DNA of 64,000 nucleotides from positions 620,001 to 684,000 of the forward strand of contig NZ_CP047984.1 in the NCBI RefSeq assembly GCF_009931655.1, given 5' to 3'. Both the position numbers and the translations under genes were made by a program. A model generated the notes under the pieces. The model was not told the DNA's origin. It did no database searches and saw nothing but the letters and a program-made list of their open reading frames with translations. Below are positions 43,468 to 52,102 of the stretch, piece after piece. Position 1 is the first letter of the stretch. Each line of letters begins with the position of its first letter. Origin of the DNA: Pontibacter russatus. GTDB lineage: Bacteria; Bacteroidota; Bacteroidia; Cytophagales; Hymenobacteraceae.

Positions 43468-44820
43468 ATGGACAGCTTCACCTATAAACAACATTTCTCC
43501 AAAAACTTCACGCTCGCCTATCCAGTGATGCTCAGCCAGCTGGGCCATATCATGGTGAGCGTGTTTGACAGCCTGATGGTGGGGCAGGCGGGCACACTGC
43601 CGCTGGCGGGGGCCTCGCTGGGCAACAGCATTTTTACGCTGGCGATGGTGTTCGGGCTGGGCGTGTCGTACAGCATCACACCGCTGATTGCCGCTGCCGA
43701 CGGCCGCCGGAACCACACACGCATCTCGCTGCTGCTGCTCAACGGGTTGGTGTCCAATGTGCTGCTCGGCGTCGTGCTCTTCCTTATGGGCTACCTCCTC
43801 TCGCCTTACATCACCCTGCTGGGGCAGCCGCAGCAGGTGGTGGCCCTCGCCATACCCTATATCAATATCCTGTTCCTGTCGATGGTGCCGCTGATGGTGT
43901 TCCAGGCTTTCCGGCAGTTCGCCGAGGGGCTCTCGCTCACCAAGCAGGCGATGTGGATCTCCATCGTGGCAAATTCTCTGAATATTATTCTGAATTATAT
44001 CTTAATTTTCGGTAAGTTAGGGTTCGAGCCAATGGGGCTGGTGGGCGCCGGTTGGGCAACGCTGATTTCGCGAGTGGTGATGGCCATGATGATGGCAGGA
44101 TACGTGCTGCGTGCAAAGCGCTTTGAGGTTTTCCACCATTTCCTGCGGCTGCGCCACCTGTCCTTCCTGCACATGTACCGCATTTTCCGGCTGGGCCTGC
44201 CCATATCGGTGCAGATGATCTGCGAGATGGGCGCCTTTAGTTTCTCTGCCGTGATGATCGGGTGGCTGGGAGCTAAAGAACTGGCCGCGCACCAGATTGC
44301 CATCAACGTGGCCGCTGTCACTTACATGATGGCAAGCGGTATTGCGGCTGCGGCCACCATCCGGGTGGGTAACCAAAAGGGACTCGGAAATTTCAGGGCC
44401 ATGCGCATGGCGGGCATCAGCAACCTGGTGATGGGAGCACTTTTCATGATCGGCAGCGGTCTGCTGATCATGCTGGGAAACAGGATTATCCCAATGTTGT
44501 ACATTGATGACCCAGAGGTGATCCGCATCGCTTCCTCGCTGCTGGTGATCGCCGCGCTGTTCCAGATTTCGGACGGAGTGCAGGTGGTGGGGCTTGGTGC
44601 CCTGCGCGGGATAGAGGATGTAAAAGTGCCGGGCCTGATATCGCTGCTGGCCTACTGGGGAATTGGCCTGCCCATTGGCTATTTCCTGTGCTTTAAAGCA
44701 GGCTTTGGGGTAGACGGTATATGGACGGGGCTGCTGGCTGGGTTGACAGTGGCCGCGTTGCTGCTTACATTGCGGTTCCGCGCGCTAAGCAGCCACCTGC
44801 TCCACAGCAAAAATATGTGA
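43468..44820 (+). CDS. MATE family multidrug/toxin efflux transporter
   Basis: A 450-residue inner-membrane exporter with twelve predicted segments. MATE hallmarks: FTLAYPVMLSQLGHIMVSVFDSLMVGQAG at the start, GLGVSYSITPLIAAADG, the middle repeat near GLPISVQMICEMGAFSFSAVMIGWLG, and AAATIRVGNQKG. It belongs to the NorM-like branch that exports cationic compounds using Na+ or H+. Acidic residues in the first segments are limited to D in FDSLMVG. No regulator or drug-resistance partner is adjacent. Confidence 0.94.
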   Translation: MDSFTYKQHFSKNFTLAYPVMLSQLGHIMVSVFDSLMVGQAGTLPLAGASLGNSIFTLAMVFGLGVSYSITPLIAAADGRRNHTRISLLLLNGLVSNVLLGVVLFLMGYLLSPYITLLGQPQQVVALAIPYINILFLSMVPLMVFQAFRQFAEGLSLTKQAMWISIVANSLNIILNYILIFGKLGFEPMGLVGAGWATLISRVVMAMMMAGYVLRAKRFEVFHHFLRLRHLSFLHMYRIFRLGLPISVQMICEMGAFSFSAVMIGWLGAKELAAHQIAINVAAVTYMMASGIAAAATIRVGNQKGLGNFRAMRMAGISNLVMGALFMIGSGLLIMLGNRIIPMLYIDDPEVIRIASSLLVIAALFQISDGVQVVGLGALRGIEDVKVPGLISLLAYWGIGLPIGYFLCFKAGFGVDGIWTGLLAGLTVAALLLTLRFRALSSHLLHSKNM

Positions 44821-44901
44821 TAGCGGCGTCTTTCCGGAATTAAAATCCATCCGCTCCTGTTGCCGTAAAAGAATTGTATTTTTAACTTTTAGCCGAGAAG
44901 A

Positions 44902-45477
44902 ATGTACACCTTTACCGTATTCCTGTCGTTGTGGGCAAGAATATTGCTTCCCCTCCTCTTTCCGGACGCTGCCGCTGCAAAAAAGGAAATGATCGCCGCC
45001 CCTGAAGAGAAAGTATATACTGAGCAGGTGCGCTGGTCGCCGGACCGGCGCCTGTCCTGGGAGGATTTTAAGGCAGACCCGGATGCCGAGAACCCTCACC
45101 ACGCCCTGACGGCGGCCAACCTGGCCGTAAACGCGCAGTGCCAGCAGAACGGTTTTTCTTACCAAGTGAGCTGCGTGTTCCTGCCTAGCCAGTCATGGAC
45201 GAAAAACGTTGAATCGGAGAAATTGCTGAAGCACGAGCAGCTGCACTTCGACCTGACGGAGGTGCATGCCCGCCTGCTGCGCCGTGAGCTGGAGGCGCTG
45301 GGCTGCGCTGATCTGAAGGACAAGCTCAGCGTAACCGTAACCAACGCATTCGCGCATTGGAAGGCCGAGCAGAGCGCCTTTGACGACGACTGCAAACACG
45401 GACTGAACGCGGCAAGAGAGCGCGCATGGGCCGCAGACATTGCGCAGCGGCTGAAGCAGCTGGAAGCCTACCAGTAA
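44902..45477 (+). CDS. DUF922 family predicted zinc metalloprotease, exported
   Basis: A 191-residue protein with a hydrophobic start (FLSLWARILLPLLFPDAAAA) that looks like a signal peptide. The domain starts RWSPDRRLSWEDFKADP, characteristic of DUF922, and carries the zinc-binding motif HEQLHFD at about 113-119, the HExxH-like centre of the family. DUF922 proteins are predicted metallopeptidases of unknown substrate. Convergent with the FAD/Rieske gene; a 20-base hairpin ends it. Confidence 0.82.
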   Translation: MYTFTVFLSLWARILLPLLFPDAAAAKKEMIAAPEEKVYTEQVRWSPDRRLSWEDFKADPDAENPHHALTAANLAVNAQCQQNGFSYQVSCVFLPSQSWTKNVESEKLLKHEQLHFDLTEVHARLLRRELEALGCADLKDKLSVTVTNAFAHWKAEQSAFDDDCKHGLNAARERAWAADIAQRLKQLEAYQ

Positions 45478-45577
45478 GCATTAACTGTCCACTCCGTTCC
45501 GGAAACATTATTACGAGGATTCTCGCGCCATATAAATGCCATGCGCACCAAGCAGCCGGAGGCGAAGAAGCCATATA

Positions 45578-45626
45578 TAAAAGCGGAAGCCATCGCCCTG
45601 ATCTACGGCGATGGCTTCCGCTTTTA
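45578..45626. terminator. 20-base perfect inverted repeat, bidirectional terminator
   Basis: Arms 45578-45597 and 45607-45626 pair perfectly around nine bases. The outer sides give A and T runs on opposite strands. It lies between the convergent DUF922 and FAD/Rieske genes. Confidence 0.8.
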
Positions 45627-45687
45627 CATACAGGGCTATATGGACCCGATGATCCTCAACCTTATAGCGACACAAAATTTTGTGTCG

Positions 45688-47256
45688 CTACGGCATGCCC
45701 TTCGGGCTATTCATGCCAGGACTTTCATCTACTTTATCTAAATCAGAGGTGGCGGGCCCGGTGATTACTTTGCCGAGCGGGTCGAAACGGGAGCCGTGGC
45801 AGGGGCAATCCCAGGAGCTTTCCACATCGTTCCAGGTGACGATGCAGCCCATATGCGTACAGACGGCGGAGAATTTATGCCGCACGCCGTCCTGATCGCA
45901 GTACACGGCCACCTTCGCCATCCCGTCGCGCAGGATGCGGCCGGTGCCCGGCAATACCTGCGACGGATCGTCTACCTCGCCGCCCGTCACGTATTCCTTC
46001 AGCTGCGCCGCCACATTCAGGTTGTGCTTCAGGTATTCGCCTGCCGCTTTCATGGGGCTGCGGCCGGGGTCATACAGGCTGGCCCACGGGTTCTGGCGGC
46101 CCATGATCAGGTCGGTGATGAGCATGCCCCCGATCGTGCCGTGGGTGGTGCCGTGGCCTGAGTCGCCGGTAATGATATAGACATTGTCCGCATCACCGGG
46201 GTTGCGGCCTATATAGGCCAGGCCGTCCACCGGCTCGAACACCTGCCCCGACCAGCGGTACTCCACTTCCTGCGACTCCGGGAAATTCAGGCGCGTCCAG
46301 CGCTCCAGTTCCTGAAAGTGCTTGATCAGGTGGTGGTCCTGCCCCGTCTTGTGGTCCCCGCCGCCCACAATCAGCACGTCATAATCCATATCGGCACCGG
46401 TGCTGCGCTGCAGCCGGATATAATGGTAAGGGTCCTTCATGTCCCAGTACAGGGCGTCTGGCACAGCGTTCTTGGGCACCCGCACCCCGATGGCGTACGT
46501 GCGGTACGCTTCCAGTTTGGTGTGCATGGTCACCTTGTCATTCACGGGTGTGTTGGTGGCCACCACCAGGTGGTTTGCCGAAACAGCGTGTCCTCCCTCC
46601 GTTACTACCGTTGTTACCGGACCAGTTTCAAAACTAACCACGTGTGTACTTGTAAAAATCCTTCCGCCCTTATCGAGTATGGCGCCCGCCAGTCCTGCCA
46701 TATATTTCATAGCGTGGATGCGCCCTTGGTTAGGGTAGTGCAGGCAGGGCAAGGCGGTTAGGTACGGGGCCGGGCACTGCTTCCGCAGCACCACGTCGTG
46801 CCAGCCTATTTGCTGCAGGGCCTCCAGTTCCTGTAGCAGCAGTTGCTCCTCCTCTGGGGTGGTGGCCACCAGGTAACCGTCCACACGGGCAAAATCGCAG
46901 TCGATGTTGGCGTCTTTGGCAATTTCCTCTATCTTATCGATGGCTTTGCCGTGGCTCTGGGCAGCCAGCCGGGCTCCGTCTTTACCGAATTGCTTTACCA
47001 GGTTATAATACCGCTCGTCGAGGGCGTTGGAGAGGTGGGCCGTGGTACGACTGGTTTCGCCGCCGCCGATGCTCTTCGACTCCAGCACAACCACACGTTT
47101 CCCCTCCTTCGCCAGCAGGTAGGCCGTGGTCAGGCCTGAAATGCCTGCACCCACCACGCACACATCGCAGGTCAGGTTCTCCTGCAGTTGCGAGGTGCTT
47201 GGCAAGGTGATATTTTTCTCCCAGATGGGCAAAGTGGCTCCGGATTCCTGTTTCAT
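45688..47256 (-). CDS. FAD-dependent oxidoreductase with C-terminal Rieske [2Fe-2S] domain
   Basis: A 522-residue fusion. Residues about 25-400 form a DAO/glycine oxidase-like flavoprotein: the FAD loop VCVVGAGISGLTTAYLLAKEGKRV at 31-54 (flanks given), and GDSGHGTTHGTIGGMLI near 375. Residues about 425-515 are a Rieske domain with CTHMGCIVTW and CPCHGSRFDPLGKV, which supply the two Cys and two His ligands. Such fusions are known in many bacteria (DadA-like flavoprotein plus Rieske) but their substrate is not settled; electrons would flow from flavin to the cluster. It ends PGMNSPKGMP. It is a single-gene unit. Confidence 0.9.
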   Translation of the reverse strand: MKQESGATLPIWEKNITLPSTSQLQENLTCDVCVVGAGISGLTTAYLLAKEGKRVVVLESKSIGGGETSRTTAHLSNALDERYYNLVKQFGKDGARLAAQSHGKAIDKIEEIAKDANIDCDFARVDGYLVATTPEEEQLLLQELEALQQIGWHDVVLRKQCPAPYLTALPCLHYPNQGRIHAMKYMAGLAGAILDKGGRIFTSTHVVSFETGPVTTVVTEGGHAVSANHLVVATNTPVNDKVTMHTKLEAYRTYAIGVRVPKNAVPDALYWDMKDPYHYIRLQRSTGADMDYDVLIVGGGDHKTGQDHHLIKHFQELERWTRLNFPESQEVEYRWSGQVFEPVDGLAYIGRNPGDADNVYIITGDSGHGTTHGTIGGMLITDLIMGRQNPWASLYDPGRSPMKAAGEYLKHNLNVAAQLKEYVTGGEVDDPSQVLPGTGRILRDGMAKVAVYCDQDGVRHKFSAVCTHMGCIVTWNDVESSWDCPCHGSRFDPLGKVITGPATSDLDKVDESPGMNSPKGMP

Positions 47257-47325
47257 AGTTTATAGTTTTAGTACTTATAGCGGCTGCGATAGCTCTTTTG
47301 CAGGCAATAGCCCTGTTGCATAGGA

Positions 47326-47508
47326 TTACGGTGTGGCGGGCCTTATGTTGCTACAGCTGCCATCGGCTCCATGGATGAGGATATCTTCCAGGATAGCTGC
47401 CTGCCACTTTTTCTGCTGTTGCCTTCGCTGGCGCAGGTTTACCGCCAAGGCCAGGTCCTCCTTTCCCTGAGAGAGCCTGTCACTGTTCCTTCTAGAGGAT
47501 TTTTTCAA
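47326..47508 (-). CDS. Possible small hypothetical protein (60 aa)
   Basis: A 60-codon frame starting at TTG 47508, basic and glutamine-rich in the middle (LRQRRQQQKKWQAAILEDI), with codon choice like neighbouring genes and a -7 element (TATATTTG on the minus strand, 47528-47535) about 20 bases upstream. No homology can be recognised. It is included because of the promoter and codon use, at low confidence. Confidence 0.3.
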   Translation of the reverse strand: MKKSSRRNSDRLSQGKEDLALAVNLRQRRQQQKKWQAAILEDILIHGADGSCSNIRPATP

Positions 47509-47527
47509 AAAACATTTTTATATACAC

Positions 47528-47535
47528 CAAATATA
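47528..47535 (-). promoter_or_regulatory. Minus-strand -7 element within the ATTAG/CTAAT operator
   Basis: Read on the minus strand this is TATATTTG, an exact TAnnTTTG match, overlapping the first half-site of the operator array. It would drive the small frame at 47326-47508. Confidence 0.35.
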
Positions 47536-47573
47536 TTAGCAAACTAATTATATTAGCATCAGTAAAACTGAAG

Positions 47574-48634
47574 ATGAAAGCAGCAAACTATTTGAAAGGC
47601 CGAGGGGCGCAGTACAAGCCAGCCAACCCGTACCGAAAGCAGGAGTACGTCGCGGCGCACGTGGAGGGGCTGGATGAACCGATGCTCTCCAATACGCACA
47701 CCGAGTTCCTGACGGAGCGACCGAAGACGGTGGTGAACAAGGTGGAGAGCCCCGACCTGGGGATAGGCTATTCTCTGAACCCGTACCAGGGCTGCGAGCA
47801 CGGCTGCGTTTACTGCTATGCCCGCAACACCCACCAATATTGGGGTTATGGCGCGGGGCTCGACTTTGAGCGGAAGATTATTGTGAAGGAGGACGCCCCA
47901 CAGACGCTGGCGCGGCAACTGGAGAGCAAAAACTGGCAGGTGATGCCCATTATGCTGGCCGGCAACACCGACTGCTATCAGCCGATTGAGGCAAAGAAAA
48001 AACTGACGCGCCAGATATTGGAAGTGCTGCTGCAGTACCGCCACCCCGTCAGCATCATCACCAAGAACGCGCTCATCCTCCGCGACCTGGACCTTCTGGC
48101 GGAGCTGAACAAACTTGGCCTTGTGCATGTGAACATCAGCATCACTACCCTGGATGAGAAGTTGCGCCAGAAGCTGGAGCCGCGCACGGCCTCGGCGGCC
48201 AAGCGCCTGGAGGTGGTGCGGCAACTCAGCACCGCCGGGCTGCCGGTAAATGTGATGGTGGCCCCCATCATTCCCGGCCTCAACGACTCCGAGATTCCGG
48301 CCATATTGAAGCAGGCGGCAGAAGCTGGCGCCTGCAATGCCGCCTACACCATCGTGCGCCTTAACGGCAGCGTGGGCCCCATCTTCGAAGACTGGATCAG
48401 GCAGACCTTCCCGGACAGGGCGGAAAAGGTTTTGAAGCAGATAGCCGACTGCCACGGCGGTCAGATGAACGACAGCCGCTTTGGCACCCGCATGCGGGGG
48501 AGGGAAAATTTGCGGAGGCCATCGGCAGGCTGTTCCGGATGAGCAGGCAGAAATATATGGGAGGCCGCAGCACCAGGCCCTATGACTACAGCCACTTCTG
48601 CCAGCGCGGCGGCAGGCAACTTGGTTTGTTTTGA
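47574..48634 (+). pseudogene. Radical SAM protein, PA0069/SplB-like, with a one-base frameshift near its end
   Basis: The first frame (47574-48542) gives a radical SAM protein with NPYQGCEHGCVYC (CxxxCxxC, C74, C78, C81) and the family's opening. After GTRMRG, however, the frame turns into an unrelated 12-residue tail. Read one base over from about 48497, the sequence continues in register as GEGKFAEAIGRLFRMSRQ and on to a proper stop at 48632-48634. The break is at CGGGGGAGGG, where one G appears to be missing from a G run (five where six are needed). It is either a sequencing error in a homopolymer or a true frameshift. PA0069-family proteins are often near DNA repair genes; none is here. 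Confidence 0.8.
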
Positions 48635-49038
48635 TGGGCTGTGTTTATGTTGTGGAGTATATATAGCAGCTTAGGCACTACCCAAGCTATATATGCAGCC
48701 TGTATATGAACTCGAACTATATATGAATTCAACCTATATATTACAACAGCCTATATATGGGTGTAACATATATATGAACGCAGGCCGGGGCCCTAGGATA
48801 GCAGACACGAGCGAGGACGCTCGCGTTATATATGCCCTGGGTTCAATAGCATTGATGGAGCGCAGTTACCGCTCCCAACCAAGATCCCCCGGATCAAGTG
48901 CGGGATGTACCATTTTCAGGATGACAACAAAAAAGTCAAACTAATTTAGTCTCCATACAATTTAGTCTTCATACCTATAATAAAAAGAGCCGCCCTTCCA
49001 GAAGAAAGGGCGGCTGCTTGTATATGAACAACTAACTA
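48635..49038. other. Intergenic gap with a TATATA array and a dispersed GC-rich repeat
   Basis: Seven TATATA-type motifs begin at 48658, 48688, 48703, 48718, 48735, 48752 and 48769: steps of 30, 15, 15, 17, 17 and 17 bases. The spacers differ in sequence, so it is not a simple tandem repeat. Bases 48803-48833 contain CGAGCGAGGACGCTCG, a hairpin, followed by TATATATG, related to other intergenic copies. No gene is present. Confidence 0.65.
48988..49015 (-). terminator. Terminator of the ilv operon
   Basis: AGCCGCCCTT pairs with AAGGGCGGCT around an eight-base loop, followed by a short T run on the minus strand (48982-48986 read as T). It begins 24 bases after the ilvA stop. Confidence 0.8.
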
Positions 49039-50307
49039 TTACAGGAACATGTTCAGGAAGTCCTGCTTCCCGTTCAGGTATTCGTAGCCAAAGCCCTCTT
49101 CGGTCATCCTGTGTTTTATATCCTCCACGTCCTGCGCGTGCTTTACCTCCACGCCAATAAAAACCGGACCTTTCTCCTTGTTGTTTTTCTTGATGTACTG
49201 GAAGTGGATGATGTCATCGTCCGGGTGCAGCACCTTGTTCACGAAAGTACGGAGGGCGCCGGGCTTCTGGTTGAAGGTGATCATGAAGTAATGCTTCAGC
49301 CCCTGGTGCTGCATCGCCCGCTCCTTGATGTCCTCCATGCGGGTGATGTCGTTGTTGCTGCCGCTGATGATGCAGACCACGTTTTTGCCTTTGATCTGGT
49401 CGGTGTAATACTTCAGCACAGATATAGACAGCGTACCGGCAGGTTCCAGCACCACGCCCTCCTCGTTGTACATCTTCAGGATGTCGACGCATATCTGCCC
49501 CTCCGGCACCAGCACCACATCGTCCAGCAGTTCACGGCATATCTCAAAAGTCAGCTCGCCGGGGCATTTCACGGCTGCGCCGTCCACAAAGCTGTCGATG
49601 GTGTCCAGCGCCAGGCGCTGCTGGGCCTTCAGCGAGTTGTACATCGACGGTGCCCCCTGCGGCTGCACGCCTATCAGCTTTGTGGCAGGGCTGAGCTGCT
49701 TAAACACGCTGGAAACACCAGCGGCCAGCCCGCCGCCGCCAATTGGCATGAACAGGTAATCTATCGGGAATGTGGCGGCTTTGAGAATCTCCAGCCCCAC
49801 GGTGGCCTGCCCTTCCACAATGGCAATGTCATCGAAGGGCGGTATGAAGGTGCTGCCACGGCTGTCGGAAAATTCCTTGGCCGCCTTAAAGGTATCGTCG
49901 TAGGTGGCCCCTGTCAGCACCACCTCCACCATCTCCTTCCCGAAGCCACGCACCTTGTTTACCTTTTGGGCGGGTGTGTTGGCTGGCATAAAGATATAGC
50001 CCTTCAGGCCGAGCAACTGACACGCGTAAGCCACGCCCTGGGCATGGTTGCCGGCGCTGGAGCATACAATCTCCCGTTCCGCCTGCTTCGGCAGTGTGCT
50101 CATTTTGTTGTAAGCGCCCCTGATCTTGTAAGAGCGCACCACCTGCAAATCCTCCCGCTTCAGGTACACCTGGGCCTCGTACAATTGCGACAGCCAGTGG
50201 TTCTGCAGCAAAGGCGTCTTGTTGATGACTCCTTTCAGATTCTTGGCGGCCTTCTCTACATTCTCCAGGGAAACTACGTTGTCTGAAGCGACTATATCCT
50301 TATTCAT
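49039..50307 (-). CDS. ilvA: Threonine ammonia-lyase (threonine deaminase)
   Basis: A 422-residue PLP enzyme that makes 2-oxobutanoate from threonine, the first step toward isoleucine. The PLP lysine lies in SYKIRGAYNKM, the glycine loop is SSAGNHAQGVAYA, and GGGGLAAGVSS is also typical. The C-terminal 90 residues (HYFMITFNQKPGALRTFVNKVL) form a single ACT-like regulatory domain, shorter than the two-domain E. coli enzyme. Last gene of the ilvD-B-N-C-A operon, six bases after ilvC, followed by a hairpin. Confidence 0.95.
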   Translation of the reverse strand: MNKDIVASDNVVSLENVEKAAKNLKGVINKTPLLQNHWLSQLYEAQVYLKREDLQVVRSYKIRGAYNKMSTLPKQAEREIVCSSAGNHAQGVAYACQLLGLKGYIFMPANTPAQKVNKVRGFGKEMVEVVLTGATYDDTFKAAKEFSDSRGSTFIPPFDDIAIVEGQATVGLEILKAATFPIDYLFMPIGGGGLAAGVSSVFKQLSPATKLIGVQPQGAPSMYNSLKAQQRLALDTIDSFVDGAAVKCPGELTFEICRELLDDVVLVPEGQICVDILKMYNEEGVVLEPAGTLSISVLKYYTDQIKGKNVVCIISGSNNDITRMEDIKERAMQHQGLKHYFMITFNQKPGALRTFVNKVLHPDDDIIHFQYIKKNNKEKGPVFIGVEVKHAQDVEDIKHRMTEEGFGYEYLNGKQDFLNMFL

Positions 50308-50313
50308 TAGTAT

Positions 50314-51360
50314 TTACTTTGATCGGGAGCGCAGTTTTCTAACAGTTGCTCCCGTTTGCCATAACTCTGACTCGCGCAGTTCTTTCAGTTCTGCCTCCAG
50401 CTCTTTTCTGTAACCCGGCGTGGAACCGCGCTGGATGGTGCGGGCTGCTTCCTTGCCGGACGCCACGCTTTCATACAACTCATTCATAACAGGCAGGGTA
50501 GCCTCTCTGAACTTGCCTTTCCAATCCAAAGCGCCACGCTGGGCTGTTACGGAGCAGTTGGCGTACATCCAGTCCATGCCGTTTTCGCCTACCAGCGGCA
50601 CCAGGCTCTGCGTCAGCTCTTCCACGGTTTCGTTGAAGGCCTCAGACGGAGAGTGTCCACGCTCGCGCAGCACTTGGTACTGGGCCTCGATGATGCCCGC
50701 CAAAGCGCCCATCAGCACGCCGCGCTCCCCTGTCAGGTCGCTATATACTTCTTTCTTGAAATCAGTCTCGAAAAGGTAGCCGGAACCTACGCCGATGCCC
50801 ATGGCAACGGCTTTCTCATAGGCCTTGCCTGTAGCATCCTGGAACACCGCGAAAGAAGAGTTGAGGCCGCCGCCGCTCACAAACAAACGGCGCAGGCTGG
50901 TACCGCTGCCCTTTGGCGCAACCAGTATCACATCCACATCGGCAGGTGGCACAATGTTGGTCTGCTCTTTAAACGTAATGCCGAAGCCGTGTGAGAAATA
51001 CAGTGTTTTGCCTGGCTTCAGTCTTTCTTTGATCACCGGCCAAAGCGCTATCTGACCGGCATCGGAAAGCAGGTTGCAGATGATGGTGCCACGCTCTGCG
51101 GCTTCCTCTATAGAGAAAAGGGTCTCGCCCTCTACCCAGCCGTCTTCCAAAGCTTTTTCCCAGGAAGGAGAATCTTTACGCTGCCCAACAATTACGTTAA
51201 ACCCGTTGTCTTTCATGTTCAGTGCCTGTCCGGGGCCTTGCACACCGTAACCAATCACTGCAATCACTTCGTCTTTCAGCACTTCCTGTGCCTTCGAAAG
51301 CGGGAATTCTTCGCGTGTAACTACTGTTTCGTCTACTCCTCCAAAATTGATAGTTGCCAT
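50314..51360 (-). CDS. ilvC: Ketol-acid reductoisomerase
   Basis: A 348-residue class I-type reductoisomerase that converts acetolactate or acetohydroxybutyrate to the dihydroxy acids, using NADPH and Mg2+. The nucleotide loop is VIGYGVQGPGQALNMKD, and FSHGFGITFKEQ and SDLTGERGVLMGALAGIIEAQY supply the metal-binding Asp and Glu. The glycine loop GYGVQGPGQ differs from GYGSQGHAQ of most enzymes, and I recall the same loop in other Bacteroidota. It follows ilvN by about 120 bases and precedes ilvA by six. Confidence 0.95.
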   Translation of the reverse strand: MATINFGGVDETVVTREEFPLSKAQEVLKDEVIAVIGYGVQGPGQALNMKDNGFNVIVGQRKDSPSWEKALEDGWVEGETLFSIEEAAERGTIICNLLSDAGQIALWPVIKERLKPGKTLYFSHGFGITFKEQTNIVPPADVDVILVAPKGSGTSLRRLFVSGGGLNSSFAVFQDATGKAYEKAVAMGIGVGSGYLFETDFKKEVYSDLTGERGVLMGALAGIIEAQYQVLRERGHSPSEAFNETVEELTQSLVPLVGENGMDWMYANCSVTAQRGALDWKGKFREATLPVMNELYESVASGKEAARTIQRGSTPGYRKELEAELKELRESELWQTGATVRKLRSRSK

Positions 51361-51481
51361 TTTGTTTTAGCTGGTTTTAGTTTACTTGTTTATAATTTTT
51401 TTTACGATAGAAATCCTGACAAAGGAAAGCGTTAAATTATTATTGAATGCTTTTCGTCCTCTGTCTTTCTCTATATATGCC

Positions 51482-52090
51482 TTACATCGAGAAGATTTTT
51501 TCCCGGCTGTTGAGGTACTCGTTTTCAACTGATTCGCTGCCGGGCTCGGCACGCTCAAACTCGCGCAGCTTCCTGTTGAAGCCTTCGCTGCCTTTGATGA
51601 TGGCGATACGGGCGCTGCGCACAAACTCAATCAACCCGTAAGGCTGCAGCACCTTTATCAGGTTGTCGGTTTCCTCGCGGTGGCCGGTCGTTTCGAATAC
51701 CGTGTAGTCTTTGCGGATGACCACGGCGCGGGCGCCGTTCTCGCGCAGCAGCCGCTCCACCAGCGCCTTCTCCGCAATCACGTCGGTTGGCACTTTGTAG
51801 AGCGCCATCTCCTGCCAGATCACATCCTCGTTGGTGTGGTAATACACTTTCAGCACCTCTACCTGCTTCTCTATCTGCCTGGTGAGCTTGCGGACAACGT
51901 CTTCCGTCTCGTGGATCACGATATTGAAGCGGTGGATGCCCTCAATCTCAGACGGAGAAGTGTTCAGGCTTTCGATGTTCATCTTCCTGCGCGAGAAGAT
52001 GGTGGCAATCCGGTTCAGCAGCCCCACCTGGTGCTCGGTATATACCGTGATGTTGAACTCCTGCCTGTCTATATGATTTTGGTTCGTCAT
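51482..52090 (-). CDS. ilvN: Acetolactate synthase small (regulatory) subunit
   Basis: A 202-residue subunit with an N-terminal ACT domain (FNITVYTEHQVGLLNRIATIFSRRKMNIESLN) that binds valine for feedback control, and a C-terminal ALS_ss domain. The SLNTSPSEIEGIHRFNIVIH stretch is typical. It assembles with IlvB and stimulates it. It lies 12 bases after ilvB in transcription order. The C-terminal part is of normal length. Confidence 0.94.
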   Translation of the reverse strand: MTNQNHIDRQEFNITVYTEHQVGLLNRIATIFSRRKMNIESLNTSPSEIEGIHRFNIVIHETEDVVRKLTRQIEKQVEVLKVYYHTNEDVIWQEMALYKVPTDVIAEKALVERLLRENGARAVVIRKDYTVFETTGHREETDNLIKVLQPYGLIEFVRSARIAIIKGSEGFNRKLREFERAEPGSESVENEYLNSREKIFSM

Positions 52091-52102
52091 GCCTTTACCT
52101 CC

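Larger units (their letters stand above)
47257..47573. other. Regulatory gap upstream of the radical SAM gene
   Basis: Bases 47535-47556 hold alternating ATTAG and CTAAT half-sites: ATTAG-CAAA-CTAAT and CTAAT-TAT-ATTAG, and a 10-base direct repeat TATATTAGCA at 47532 and 47549. On the minus strand a -7 element lies at 47528-47535 inside the same sites. This looks like an operator for a two-fold symmetric repressor such as a MarR or TetR member, serving both directions. No regulator gene is adjacent. Confidence 0.45.

Noticed and set aside
45541..45741. A 66-codon plus-strand frame over the hairpin after the DUF922 gene
   Set aside because: Both halves of the peptide are encoded by the arms of the inverted repeat and the frame overlaps the end of the FAD/Rieske gene.
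48658..48775. The TATATA array as a CRISPR array
   Set aside because: The repeated unit is only about seven bases, the steps are 15-17 bases, and no cas gene is present.
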